The translations under genes and the position numbers were made by a program. The notes beneath the pieces were generated by a model. That model saw only the letters and a list, made by a program, of their open reading frames with translations, ran no database searches and was not told where the DNA came from. Below are positions 9,389 through 16,225 of a DNA stretch of 64,000 nucleotides, one piece after another; position 1 is the stretch's first letter, and each line of letters opens with the position of its first letter. This stretch comes from Chryseobacterium oranimense (lineage in GTDB: Bacteria; Bacteroidota; Bacteroidia; Flavobacteriales; Weeksellaceae), in contig NZ_CP104203.1 in the NCBI RefSeq assembly GCF_025244725.1, positions 248,001 to 312,000 of the forward strand, read 5' to 3'.

Positions 9389-9517
9389 ACTAATAAAATT
9401 TCTGTAAGAATACTATATTTTCACGAATAAAAAATTACATTACTGTTAATTTTTAAATGTTGCGCATGCTGTTTTTGTAGAGAGAAAGGTGGTTCTGAAT
9501 CTGCTTTGCTTCAAGAC

Positions 9518-9550
9518 AAAAAAATCCGGTACAGAAAACCGTACCGGAAA
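9518..9550 (-). terminator. Intrinsic terminator after the DUF4136 lipoprotein gene
   Basis: Read on the minus strand, the arms TCCGGTAC and GTACCGGA are followed by a run of T (A at 9518-9524 on the plus strand). It lies downstream of the minus-strand gene ending at 9577. Confidence 0.85.
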
Positions 9551-9576
9551 ATATATAGATAATTGATTTAAATAAA

Positions 9577-10104
9577 TTATTTTCTCTGAGGAGGATAATT
9601 TTTCATGATCTCAGCCATGATCTCAGGGATTTGTCTCTGTTTAGCTTTAGGAGAATCTACGGAAATTCCGCTTCCGATACCCTGCCAAACCAGTTTGTTG
9701 GTTTTAGAATCAATAAGGTCTACGATCAGTGCACCTTCATTATAATTGCTGGTCCATGTTCTGCTCATTCCTACACCCCATCCGAAAGGGCCGCCCCATC
9801 CCCACATTCCGTAAGGAGAATTGTTGGTAATATCCGTAACCTTTTTATGATTGGCTTTTACATTAACGATAAGGTCAGGATTTTCTCCGGACTGAAGTCC
9901 TTTGCTCTGAAGCTGTCTCGATAACTCGTTTAAAACCCTGTCTTTATCAATATCATTCAGTTTCAGATCGTCAATTCTGATTTTGTATGTTTTGTAAGTC
10001 GTAAAATTAGCTGTTTCAGCATAATCTGAACGTACCTGAAATGGACTGCACGATGTAAGGCCTAATGCAGCCGATGCCAACAAAATAAAAATATATTTTT
10101 TCAT
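9577..10104 (-). CDS. DUF4136 lipoprotein
   Basis: A 175-residue protein with a clear lipoprotein signal (LASAALGLTSC, lipidation at C19). After that it matches the DUF4136 pattern: F-T-T-Y-K-T-Y-K near the mature N-terminus, a helix with VLNELSRQLQSKG, and a GALIVDLIDSKTNKLVWQG strand pair. The middle is rich in Gly and Trp (MWGWGGPFGWG). The function of the family is unknown. It is 1 bp downstream of a Cys-rich DUF5522 gene, so the two are cotranscribed. Confidence 0.88.
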   Translation of the reverse strand: MKKYIFILLASAALGLTSCSPFQVRSDYAETANFTTYKTYKIRIDDLKLNDIDKDRVLNELSRQLQSKGLQSGENPDLIVNVKANHKKVTDITNNSPYGMWGWGGPFGWGVGMSRTWTSNYNEGALIVDLIDSKTNKLVWQGIGSGISVDSPKAKQRQIPEIMAEIMKNYPPQRK

Positions 10105-10105
10105 T

Positions 10106-10291
<186 letters not shown>

Positions 10292-10316
10292 TTAAATCGC
10301 TAAGTCAAAAAAACTT

Positions 10317-10324
10317 TATATTTG
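10317..10324 (+). promoter_or_regulatory. TAnnTTTG promoter box very close to an ATG
   Basis: TATATTTG matches the Bacteroidota -7 element. It ends 5 bases before the ATG at 10330, so the transcript would have almost no leader. Confidence 0.5.
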
Positions 10325-10329
10325 TTAGT

Positions 10330-10656
10330 ATGATAATTATATGCCAAAAGCCATTAAAAAGATTAAAAATCAATGGCATTGCTCTTTTTCCCTTTATCTT
10401 CATTAGGAAACCCGAAGATAAGGAAAATAAAGTACTTATCAATCACGAAAAAATCCATTTGAGACAGCAGCTCGAAATGCTCGTTATTTTCTTTTATATT
10501 TTTTATGTCATCGAATACTATTACTGGTTTTTCAAACTGAAAGACGGCTTTCTGGCCTATAAAAGAATCTCTTTTGAAAGAGAAGCGTTTGCCAATGAAG
10601 CAGATATGCATTATCTGAAAAAAAGAAAATTCTGGAATTTTAGGAAGTATTTATAA
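10330..10656 (+). CDS. Short HExxH-containing membrane-associated protein
   Basis: A 108-residue protein with a zinc-peptidase-like HEKIH motif at residues about 40-44, one hydrophobic segment (MLVIFFYIFYVIEYYYWFF), and a downstream FEREAFANEAD helix that could supply the third metal ligand. This order (HExxH, membrane helix, ExxA) is like a stripped-down M48/M56 peptidase core, but it is far shorter than those enzymes. I recognise it only as a conserved-looking Bacteroidota hypothetical. It diverges from the DUF5522 gene. A peptidase activity is inference. Confidence 0.6.
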   Translation: MIIICQKPLKRLKINGIALFPFIFIRKPEDKENKVLINHEKIHLRQQLEMLVIFFYIFYVIEYYYWFFKLKDGFLAYKRISFEREAFANEADMHYLKKRKFWNFRKYL

Positions 10657-10683
10657 AGATTAAAGATTATTATTGAAATTCAA

Positions 10684-10752
10684 TAGGGGTGGGCTTTAGC
10701 CCACCTGATAAAAAATAAATCATCATGCAACTGGCTTTTAGCAAAAACCTAA
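10684..10752. repeat. GGGCTTTAGCCC hairpin repeat, copy 1
   Basis: The hairpin GGTGGGC-TTTA-GCCCACC at 10688-10705 is followed about 40 bases later by CTGGCTTTTAGCAAAAACC. The same two-part layout recurs at 23530-23590 (AGCGGGC-TTTA-GCCCGCT, then CAGGCTTTAGCCAAAACTT), so this is a small dispersed palindromic repeat family. Confidence 0.65.
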
Positions 10753-10759
10753 AATAAAA

Positions 10760-10877
10760 CACAAATTTCACGAATATTTCCATGAATAGCCACGAAAATT
10801 TTAAGGCTAAAAAGAATGATTTAGAAATATTATTTTCCAAAATTTGTGTAAATCCGTTTCATTCGTGGCTAAATTTA
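10760..10877. repeat. Imperfect inverted repeat with ATTCGTGGCTAAA arms
   Basis: The left arm contains AATTTCACGAATATT and AATAGCCACGAAAATTT. The right arm contains AAATTTGTGTAAATCCG and CATTCGTGGCTAAATTT. The right arm reverse-complemented resembles the left arm, giving a long interrupted hairpin. No gene lies inside it. Confidence 0.5.
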
Positions 10878-10932
10878 AATTCTTCTATCCAAACCCGAGA
10901 AAAATCATATAATTCACTAAAAAACAAATCAC

Positions 10933-10940
10933 TAATTTTG
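10933..10940 (+). promoter_or_regulatory. Promoter box for the ACC-deaminase-like gene
   Basis: TAATTTTG matches TAnnTTTG and lies 23 bases before the ATG at 10964, a good distance for a Bacteroidota -7 element. Confidence 0.55.
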
Positions 10941-10963
10941 CAGATAATAGTTAAACCATAAAA

Positions 10964-11875
10964 ATGCTATTAAAAGCCCCGGCAGAAGCTATTCCCATTC
11001 AGGAAATATCCATTCATCATAAGAATATAAAACTCTTTATCAAAAGGGAAGACCTTATTCATTCCCAGATCTCGGGAAACAAATACTGGAAACTATTTTA
11101 TAACATCAACACTTATCTTGAGAAGAATCCTGAAAATCCTTACATCATTACTTTCGGGGGAGCATTTTCCAATCATATTGCTGCTGTTTCTGCTGCCGGA
11201 AATCTGGCCGGTATTCCGACATTAGGGATCATCAGGGGAGAAGAGCTGCAGAATAAATGGCGGGATAATCCAACCCTTCTTCTGGCAAAAAGAAACGGAA
11301 TGAATCTGAAGTTTGTAACCCGTGAAGAATACAGGCACAAAGAAAAATTAACAGAATTTCTATCCAGAGAATTCCCCAATGCGTTGGTTGTTCCCGAAGG
11401 AGGTACCAATAAAGATGCTGTGGAAGGGATTAAAATGATGCTCAATGACCAAACAAAAGATTTTGATTATCTTTGCACCGCAGTTGGAACCGGAGGAACA
11501 CTTGCCGGAATTGCAAAGTTTTGTGAAGAAGATCAGAAAGTTATAGGATTTAAGGTAGTTGACGATGCTTCACTGGAGAATAAAATCTCAGAATTAACTT
11601 CAGGGCGGAATTTTAATCTAATAGATTCATGTTTTGGAGGTTATGGTAAAATAAAAGATGAAAACATCCGTTTTATCAATGAATTTAAAGAAAAGTACGG
11701 TATTCCTTTGGAGCCGGTGTATACAGGAAAAATGATGCAGAAAGTTTTCGAACTGATAGATGAAGGTTACTTTCCTGAAAACAGTAGGGTATTGTGCTTT
11801 CATACCGGCGGCTTGCAGGGTATAGAAGGAGCCAATCTGCTTTTGGAAAAACAGAATAGAAATTTAATTATATAA
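10964..11875 (+). CDS. ACC deaminase / D-cysteine desulfhydrase family PLP enzyme
   Basis: A 303-residue fold-type II PLP enzyme. The N-terminal KREDLIHSQISGNKYWKL segment carries the Lys that should hold PLP in the GNKYWK motif. It is followed by ITFGGAFSNHIAA and a phosphate-binding GTGGTLAG loop in the C-terminal half, then FHTGGLQG near the end. These are the marks of the 1-aminocyclopropane-1-carboxylate deaminase / D-cysteine desulfhydrase family, which eliminate or deaminate small amino acids in the cytoplasm. Substrate cannot be told from sequence alone; D-cysteine desulfhydrase is a frequent activity of such bacterial members. It ends 16 bp before the glucosaminidase start and may be cotranscribed with it. 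Confidence 0.85.
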   Translation: MLLKAPAEAIPIQEISIHHKNIKLFIKREDLIHSQISGNKYWKLFYNINTYLEKNPENPYIITFGGAFSNHIAAVSAAGNLAGIPTLGIIRGEELQNKWRDNPTLLLAKRNGMNLKFVTREEYRHKEKLTEFLSREFPNALVVPEGGTNKDAVEGIKMMLNDQTKDFDYLCTAVGTGGTLAGIAKFCEEDQKVIGFKVVDDASLENKISELTSGRNFNLIDSCFGGYGKIKDENIRFINEFKEKYGIPLEPVYTGKMMQKVFELIDEGYFPENSRVLCFHTGGLQGIEGANLLLEKQNRNLII

Positions 11876-11891
11876 GTAAAAATTGAAAAAC

Positions 11892-12953
11892 ATGAAAAGA
11901 CTTTTCTCAATCGTAAGCCTTTTAGTTTTATCAACATTCTCAGCCCAGACTTGGGCTACTGAAGACCAGTACATTCAGAAATTCGCTAAATATGCGGTAG
12001 AAGAAATGGAAAAATACAAAATTCCGGCCTCTATCACATTGGCCCAGGGACTCCTGGAGACGGGAGGAGGGCAGAGCAGACTGGCTCAGGAAGGTAAAAA
12101 TCACTTCGGTATAAAATGTAAGGAAGACTGGACCGGAAAAACCATGAAGCATACAGATGATGCTCCCAATGAGTGTTTTCGTGTCTATGACGATCCCAGA
12201 CAGTCTTACGAAGATCACTCCATATTCCTGGCTACAAGAAAATATTATACCAATCTTTTCAATCTGGATATGAAAGATTACAAAGCGTGGGCTTACGGAC
12301 TCAAAAAAGCAGGTTATGCCACCAATCCACGTTATGCATCGATCCTTATTGGTAAAATTGAAAGATACAGACTCTATGAATACGACGATACCAATTCTAA
12401 AGAAGTACTGTATGCAGTTCTTAAAATGTATCCTGATTTAAAAGACGACCGAACATTCATGGCTCAGCTGGAACCTTCCAAAATGACAGTAAAGAAATCT
12501 AAAGATCCTGTTACTGTTGAGGTTCCATATAAACAGACCTCTTATGCCCAGCAGCAGAAAAGAGTGGAAAGAATCAAAACAAAAGCTGAAATTCTTAATT
12601 CAATCCTAATTAAAAGCCACCCTAATGAAGGCTTAAAATACATTGTTATTCCTGAAGATACCACAGTAAAATTCATTGCAAATAAATTCAAAATAAGCGA
12701 AAGCAGGCTGGCAAAATGGAATGAACTGGACAGTGATGTTTTAAAGAAAAATGACATTGTTTTTCTTGAATCTAAAAATTCTGCAGGAAATACTGCCACT
12801 TATACCGCGGAAAATGGTGAAGATATGCATGATATCGCCCAGAAATTCGGAATCAAATTAAATAAATTATACGCAAAAAACAGAATGGACGAAGGACAGA
12901 AACCTTCTGCCGGACAGCTGATTTATTTGATTGATAAAAAACCAAGAAACTAA
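11892..12953 (+). CDS. Secreted glucosaminidase (GH73) with two LysM domains
   Basis: I chose the ATG at 11892 rather than the upstream TTG at 11883 because it opens a clean signal peptide (MKRLFSIVSLLVLSTFSAQ). Residues about 25-165 are a FlgJ/GH73 N-acetylglucosaminidase domain: ASITLAQGLLETGGGQS with catalytic Glu E56, then NHFGIKCK, YEDHSIFL and KKAGYATNPRYA. Residues about 240-290 and 300-350 are two LysM modules that bind peptidoglycan. The enzyme should cut glycan strands in the periplasm or at the surface, for cell separation or wall turnover. It lies between the ACC-deaminase-like gene and hemL. Confidence 0.92.
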   Translation: MKRLFSIVSLLVLSTFSAQTWATEDQYIQKFAKYAVEEMEKYKIPASITLAQGLLETGGGQSRLAQEGKNHFGIKCKEDWTGKTMKHTDDAPNECFRVYDDPRQSYEDHSIFLATRKYYTNLFNLDMKDYKAWAYGLKKAGYATNPRYASILIGKIERYRLYEYDDTNSKEVLYAVLKMYPDLKDDRTFMAQLEPSKMTVKKSKDPVTVEVPYKQTSYAQQQKRVERIKTKAEILNSILIKSHPNEGLKYIVIPEDTTVKFIANKFKISESRLAKWNELDSDVLKKNDIVFLESKNSAGNTATYTAENGEDMHDIAQKFGIKLNKLYAKNRMDEGQKPSAGQLIYLIDKKPRN

Positions 12954-12954
12954 T

Positions 12955-13040
12955 TCAATAGTTGCTGATTATTGCTATCGGTTGACAATGTAATGTTTAC
13001 CGGTGAACTACCAATCAGCAGCCATCAACGATCAACAAAA
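12955..13040. repeat. Possible degenerate inverted repeat upstream of hemL
   Basis: AGTTGCTGATTATTG and CGGTTGACAATG on the left loosely mirror CCAATCAGCAGCC and ATCAACGATCAAC on the right. The stretch resembles the heptamer-built elements elsewhere in the window but is shorter and less regular. Confidence 0.3.
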
Positions 13041-14324
13041 ATGAAATACCAAAGAAGTTCGGCTTTATTTGATGAAGCCTACAAATACATCCCGGGCGGG
13101 GTAAACTCTCCCGTGCGTGCTTTCAAATCCGTGGGAGGAGTACCTGTATTTATGAAATCTGCAAAAGGAGCTTATCTTACCGATGCAGATGATAACACGT
13201 ATATCGATTACATCAACTCATGGGGTCCGGCTATTTTAGGGCACACTCATCCTGAGGTTTTGGAAGAACTGAAGATCCAGGCTGAAAAAGGTTTCTCTTT
13301 CGGAGCACCTACAGAACTGGAAACAGAAATTGCAAAATTCATCGTAGAAAATGTCCCGAATATAGATCAGATCAGAATGGTTTCTTCAGGTACAGAAGCC
13401 TGTATGAGTGCTGTAAGACTGGCAAGAGGATTTACAAAGAGAGATAAAATCGTTAAATTTGAAGGCTGTTATCACGGTCATTCAGACTCATTCCTGATCA
13501 AGGCAGGAAGTGGTGCTGCCACTTTTGGAAACCCGAATTCTCCGGGAGTAACGGAAGGAACGGCTAAAGATACTCTGCTGGCCCGTTACAACGATTTTGA
13601 GCAGGTGCAAGACCTTTTCCGCCACAACCAGGGAGAAATTGCAGCCGTTATTATTGAGCCGGTTGCCGGAAATATGGGATGTGTCCTTCCTGAAAATAAT
13701 TTTCTTCAAAACTTAAGAAAAATCTGTGATGAAAACGGAGCTTTATTGATTTTCGATGAGGTAATGACCGGTTTCAGACTGGCGTTCGGAGGTGCACAGG
13801 AATTATTTAACGTAAAAGCTGACCTTATTACTTACGGAAAAGTAATCGGCGGTGGTCTTCCGGTAGGAGCTTTTGCAGGAAGAAACGAAATTATGGATCA
13901 TTTAGCTCCAAAAGGCGGAGTTTACCAGGCCGGAACATTAAGTGGAAATCCATTGGCCATGAGAGCCGGATTGAAAACTTTACAGCTTATCAAAAATGAT
14001 CCGGAATTCTTTAACAGGATCAATAAAACAACTGAAACGCTTGATTTCGGTATCGGTAAAATTCTGAATGAAAAAGGAATTCCCCATAAGATCAACAGAA
14101 AAGGATCTATGATGTCTGTGTTTTTCCATACCAACAGAGTGTCTGATTTTGACGAAGCAGCAGCTTCCAATCATTCTCTTTTCAATAATTTCTTTCACCA
14201 GATGCTTCAGAACGGGATATACCTTCCGCCAAGTGGCTACGAAACTTATTTCATCAGTGATGCAATCAGTGATAAAGAAATTGATATGACGCTTGAAGCA
14301 GTAAGAAAATTTGAATATTCTTAA
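13041..14324 (+). CDS. hemL: Glutamate-1-semialdehyde 2,1-aminomutase
   Basis: From the ATG at 13041 the protein is 427 residues, the usual length of the family. An earlier in-frame ATG at 12972 would add 23 residues of unrelated sequence, so I reject it. Recognised segments include the opening [58 protein letters not shown] and the PLP-binding Lys K267 in [15 protein letters not shown]. The enzyme turns glutamate 1-semialdehyde into 5-aminolevulinate in the cytoplasm, the C5 route to haem. It is followed by a strong terminator. Confidence 0.96.
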   Translation: MKYQRSSALFDEAYKYIPGGVNSPVRAFKSVGGVPVFMKSAKGAYLTDADDNTYIDYINSWGPAILGHTHPEVLEELKIQAEKGFSFGAPTELETEIAKFIVENVPNIDQIRMVSSGTEACMSAVRLARGFTKRDKIVKFEGCYHGHSDSFLIKAGSGAATFGNPNSPGVTEGTAKDTLLARYNDFEQVQDLFRHNQGEIAAVIIEPVAGNMGCVLPENNFLQNLRKICDENGALLIFDEVMTGFRLAFGGAQELFNVKADLITYGKVIGGGLPVGAFAGRNEIMDHLAPKGGVYQAGTLSGNPLAMRAGLKTLQLIKNDPEFFNRINKTTETLDFGIGKILNEKGIPHKINRKGSMMSVFFHTNRVSDFDEAAASNHSLFNNFFHQMLQNGIYLPPSGYETYFISDAISDKEIDMTLEAVRKFEYS

Positions 14325-14348
14325 GATATAAAAGATAAAACTATTATA

Positions 14349-14378
14349 AGACCGGATTTTATGATCCGGTCTTTTTTG
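14349..14378 (+). terminator. Intrinsic terminator after hemL
   Basis: The arms AAGACCGGAT (14349-14358) and ATCCGGTCTT (14364-14373) close on a five-base loop and run into a T-tract. Confidence 0.92.
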
Positions 14379-14507
14379 TTTTTACGACAAAAGCCACAAA
14401 AGTCTTTTACACTTTAGTTATTTTAAGTTTAAAACTTACTGTAAAAAAGACCACTTAAGCTCTCTGAAAATCTTAATACTTATGCCTAATATTCGTCGGA
14501 TCTAAAT

Positions 14508-14572
14508 TCCCATCCTTTGGAGGGGTGGCAAAAATTCAGTAGAATTTTTGACGGGGTGGTTAGAAAAAATCA
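14508..14572. repeat. GGAGGGGTGGC...GACGGGGTGGTT repeat element
   Basis: TCCTTTGGA is a small palindrome leading into GGGGTGGC. It is followed by the hairpin AAAAATTC-AGTA-GAATTTTT and then GACGGGGTGGTT, a partial direct copy of the GGGGTGG motif. From memory, sequences of this form recur between genes in Bacteroidota genomes; only one copy is in this window. Confidence 0.45.
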
Positions 14573-14698
14573 TCTCTTCAGCATAAAATTCAAATTATGA
14601 CCATGCCAGCTTTTCTAAATTTTTCAAAGCACAGACGGGAATGACTCCATCGCAGTTCAAATAATTCATACAAAACCCAGCATAATTTATTTATCAAT

Positions 14699-14729
14699 AA
14701 AAAGCCACCGGAAAAATTCCCGATGGCCA
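14699..14729 (-). terminator. Intrinsic terminator for the receptor/lipoprotein operon
   Basis: On the minus strand GCCATCGG and CCGGTGGC pair (one G-T) around GAATTTTT and run into TTTTTATTG. It lies 36 bp beyond the stop of the 474-residue lipoprotein. Confidence 0.75.
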
Positions 14730-14764
14730 TTTAAATTTGATATGAAGAAACTAGTTACTGAAGA

Positions 14765-16189
14765 TTATAAATTAAAGTTTGTCCAACCTGCATACCATGT
14801 ATCACTAGCATCTTTAACAGCTCCTCTGTAAGTTACCGGTGTAAACCAGCTTGATAATTTAGCATGAGTAAATAAACCTCCTGTTAATAAAGGTGATCCT
14901 GAAGCAGGAGAGAAGTTTGGAGTAGTTCCTGCCGGAGCCCACGCGTTAGTTAATTTTACATCAGCAGTATACGTTAGCATAGAATTCGCTCCTGTATTGA
15001 ACCATGTGGTAAGATCTGCTAAAGTGTAAGGCGTAGGGGTAGAAGTAGACGGTCCGAATTTTAAAGGAGTTGTATTTCCTGCTAAAATATTATTCTGGAA
15101 AACTAAGCTGTTTCCTGTGATGTTAGCATCTGTAGGTGTACCTTTTGTAGCATCGATAAACAAACCAACCGGGAATCCTGTGAAAACAGAGTTAAATACT
15201 GAAATGGATGAATTTCTTCTGATCTGTAATGCATTTTGGAACAGAGAGTTGATTGAACCTGCATTCGTTGCTGTGCTTGAAGAGTTGATAGGGCCAATGA
15301 TAGTCATATTTGAGAAAACGGCAGATGTTTTTGGTGTCAGAGTAGAACCATTAGCATCATTATCCGATTCGAATCCGTTAGAACCAGAAACGTCAGCAAC
15401 CTGAGAATCTCTTACAGCAATACCAAACTGAATTTTTCCTGCAAAACCATTATCCGTATCGAAATCGTCATCAAGACCTTTATAAGAAATAAGGTGAGAA
15501 CAGTTTACAGTTCCTCCGAACCATTCAAAACTGTCGTCGTTAGCATAAGCAACTTCTACATAATCTACAGTAGTTCCACTCCCTACACCTCCGAAAGTAA
15601 TTCCGTTGATTTCTTTATCTGGTAAGAATGCATACCCTGCATATTCTACTCTTACATATTTTAAAATACCACTATTATCTGCAGCATTGGTTCCTCCGTA
15701 AAGACCAAGACCTTCAGTGTTGTTGATACCTCCTTCAATTTCTCCAATTCCTGCCTGTCCGTTGAAAGAAGCATTTGTAGGAGCTGCTCCCAGGATTACC
15801 AGTCCGGCCCAGTCACCTCTTTTAGGACTTGGCTTTTCTGAAGTGAAAATAATCGGGTTAGAAGCAGTTCCTTCTGCCATGATCTTACTTCCTCTTGTAA
15901 TAATAAGTGATCCGTTTTTATCGGCTTCACCTACAATTTTTGTTCCTGGTTCGATAGTTAATGTAGCTCCGTTAGTTACATATACTAATCCTCTTAACTT
16001 ATAAGTGTTATTAGCCTTAAGCGTAAGGTTAGATGTTATCTTTCCTGAAAGAATTAGGTTTTCAGTATTTCCACCGCCTGATCCGCCATTTTGAACGATA
16101 GTTTCACCATCTTCTTCTATATTTCTACATGCGGTAATAGTCGTTGCTAATGTACCAAGCATTAAAGAGTATAAAACAATTTTTTTCAT
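14765..16189 (-). CDS. Surface lipoprotein with beta-helix-like repeats, partner of the TonB receptor
   Basis: A 474-residue lipoprotein (hydrophobic run to TTITAC, lipidation at C21) followed by a Gly-rich spacer (GGSGGG). The body is made of short beta repeats with segments such as GRGDWAGLVILG-like SPKRGDWAGLVIL, LKYVRVEYAG and SFEWFGGTVNCSHL, and an acidic run DDDFDTDNG that could bind calcium. This pattern is seen in Bacteroidota outer-membrane lipoproteins encoded next to TonB receptors. It is 36 bp downstream of the receptor gene and should act with it in capturing a substrate at the surface. The ligand is unknown; the neighbouring PhoB/PhoR-like genes hint at phosphate limitation, but that is inference. 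Confidence 0.8.
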   Translation of the reverse strand: MKKIVLYSLMLGTLATTITACRNIEEDGETIVQNGGSGGGNTENLILSGKITSNLTLKANNTYKLRGLVYVTNGATLTIEPGTKIVGEADKNGSLIITRGSKIMAEGTASNPIIFTSEKPSPKRGDWAGLVILGAAPTNASFNGQAGIGEIEGGINNTEGLGLYGGTNAADNSGILKYVRVEYAGYAFLPDKEINGITFGGVGSGTTVDYVEVAYANDDSFEWFGGTVNCSHLISYKGLDDDFDTDNGFAGKIQFGIAVRDSQVADVSGSNGFESDNDANGSTLTPKTSAVFSNMTIIGPINSSSTATNAGSINSLFQNALQIRRNSSISVFNSVFTGFPVGLFIDATKGTPTDANITGNSLVFQNNILAGNTTPLKFGPSTSTPTPYTLADLTTWFNTGANSMLTYTADVKLTNAWAPAGTTPNFSPASGSPLLTGGLFTHAKLSSWFTPVTYRGAVKDASDTWYAGWTNFNL

Positions 16190-16225
16190 GTTATAAAGAC
16201 TTATTTTTTATTAGATTGATTTAAA

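Larger units (their letters stand above)
10657..10963. other. Non-coding region with two repeat elements
   Basis: This gap of about 307 bp holds no supported gene. It contains a GGTGGGC-TTTA-GCCCACC hairpin (10688-10705) with a second CTGGCTTTTAGC motif at 10731. A large imperfect inverted repeat covers about 10760-10877, and a promoter box lies at 10933-10940 for the next gene. Confidence 0.7.
14379..14764. other. Non-coding region with a dispersed-type repeat and a terminator
   Basis: No gene is supported here. The stretch at about 14508-14572 has the pattern TCCTTTGGAGGGGTGG, then AAAAATTC-AGTA-GAATTTTTG, then ACGGGGTGGTT. A minus-strand terminator lies at 14699-14729. The rest shows no clear structure. 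Confidence 0.6.

Noticed and set aside
12972-13040. Upstream ATG for hemL that would extend the protein by 23 residues
   Set aside because: The extension is encoded by a repeat-like non-coding stretch and is unlike the known start of the family, which matches the ATG at 13041.
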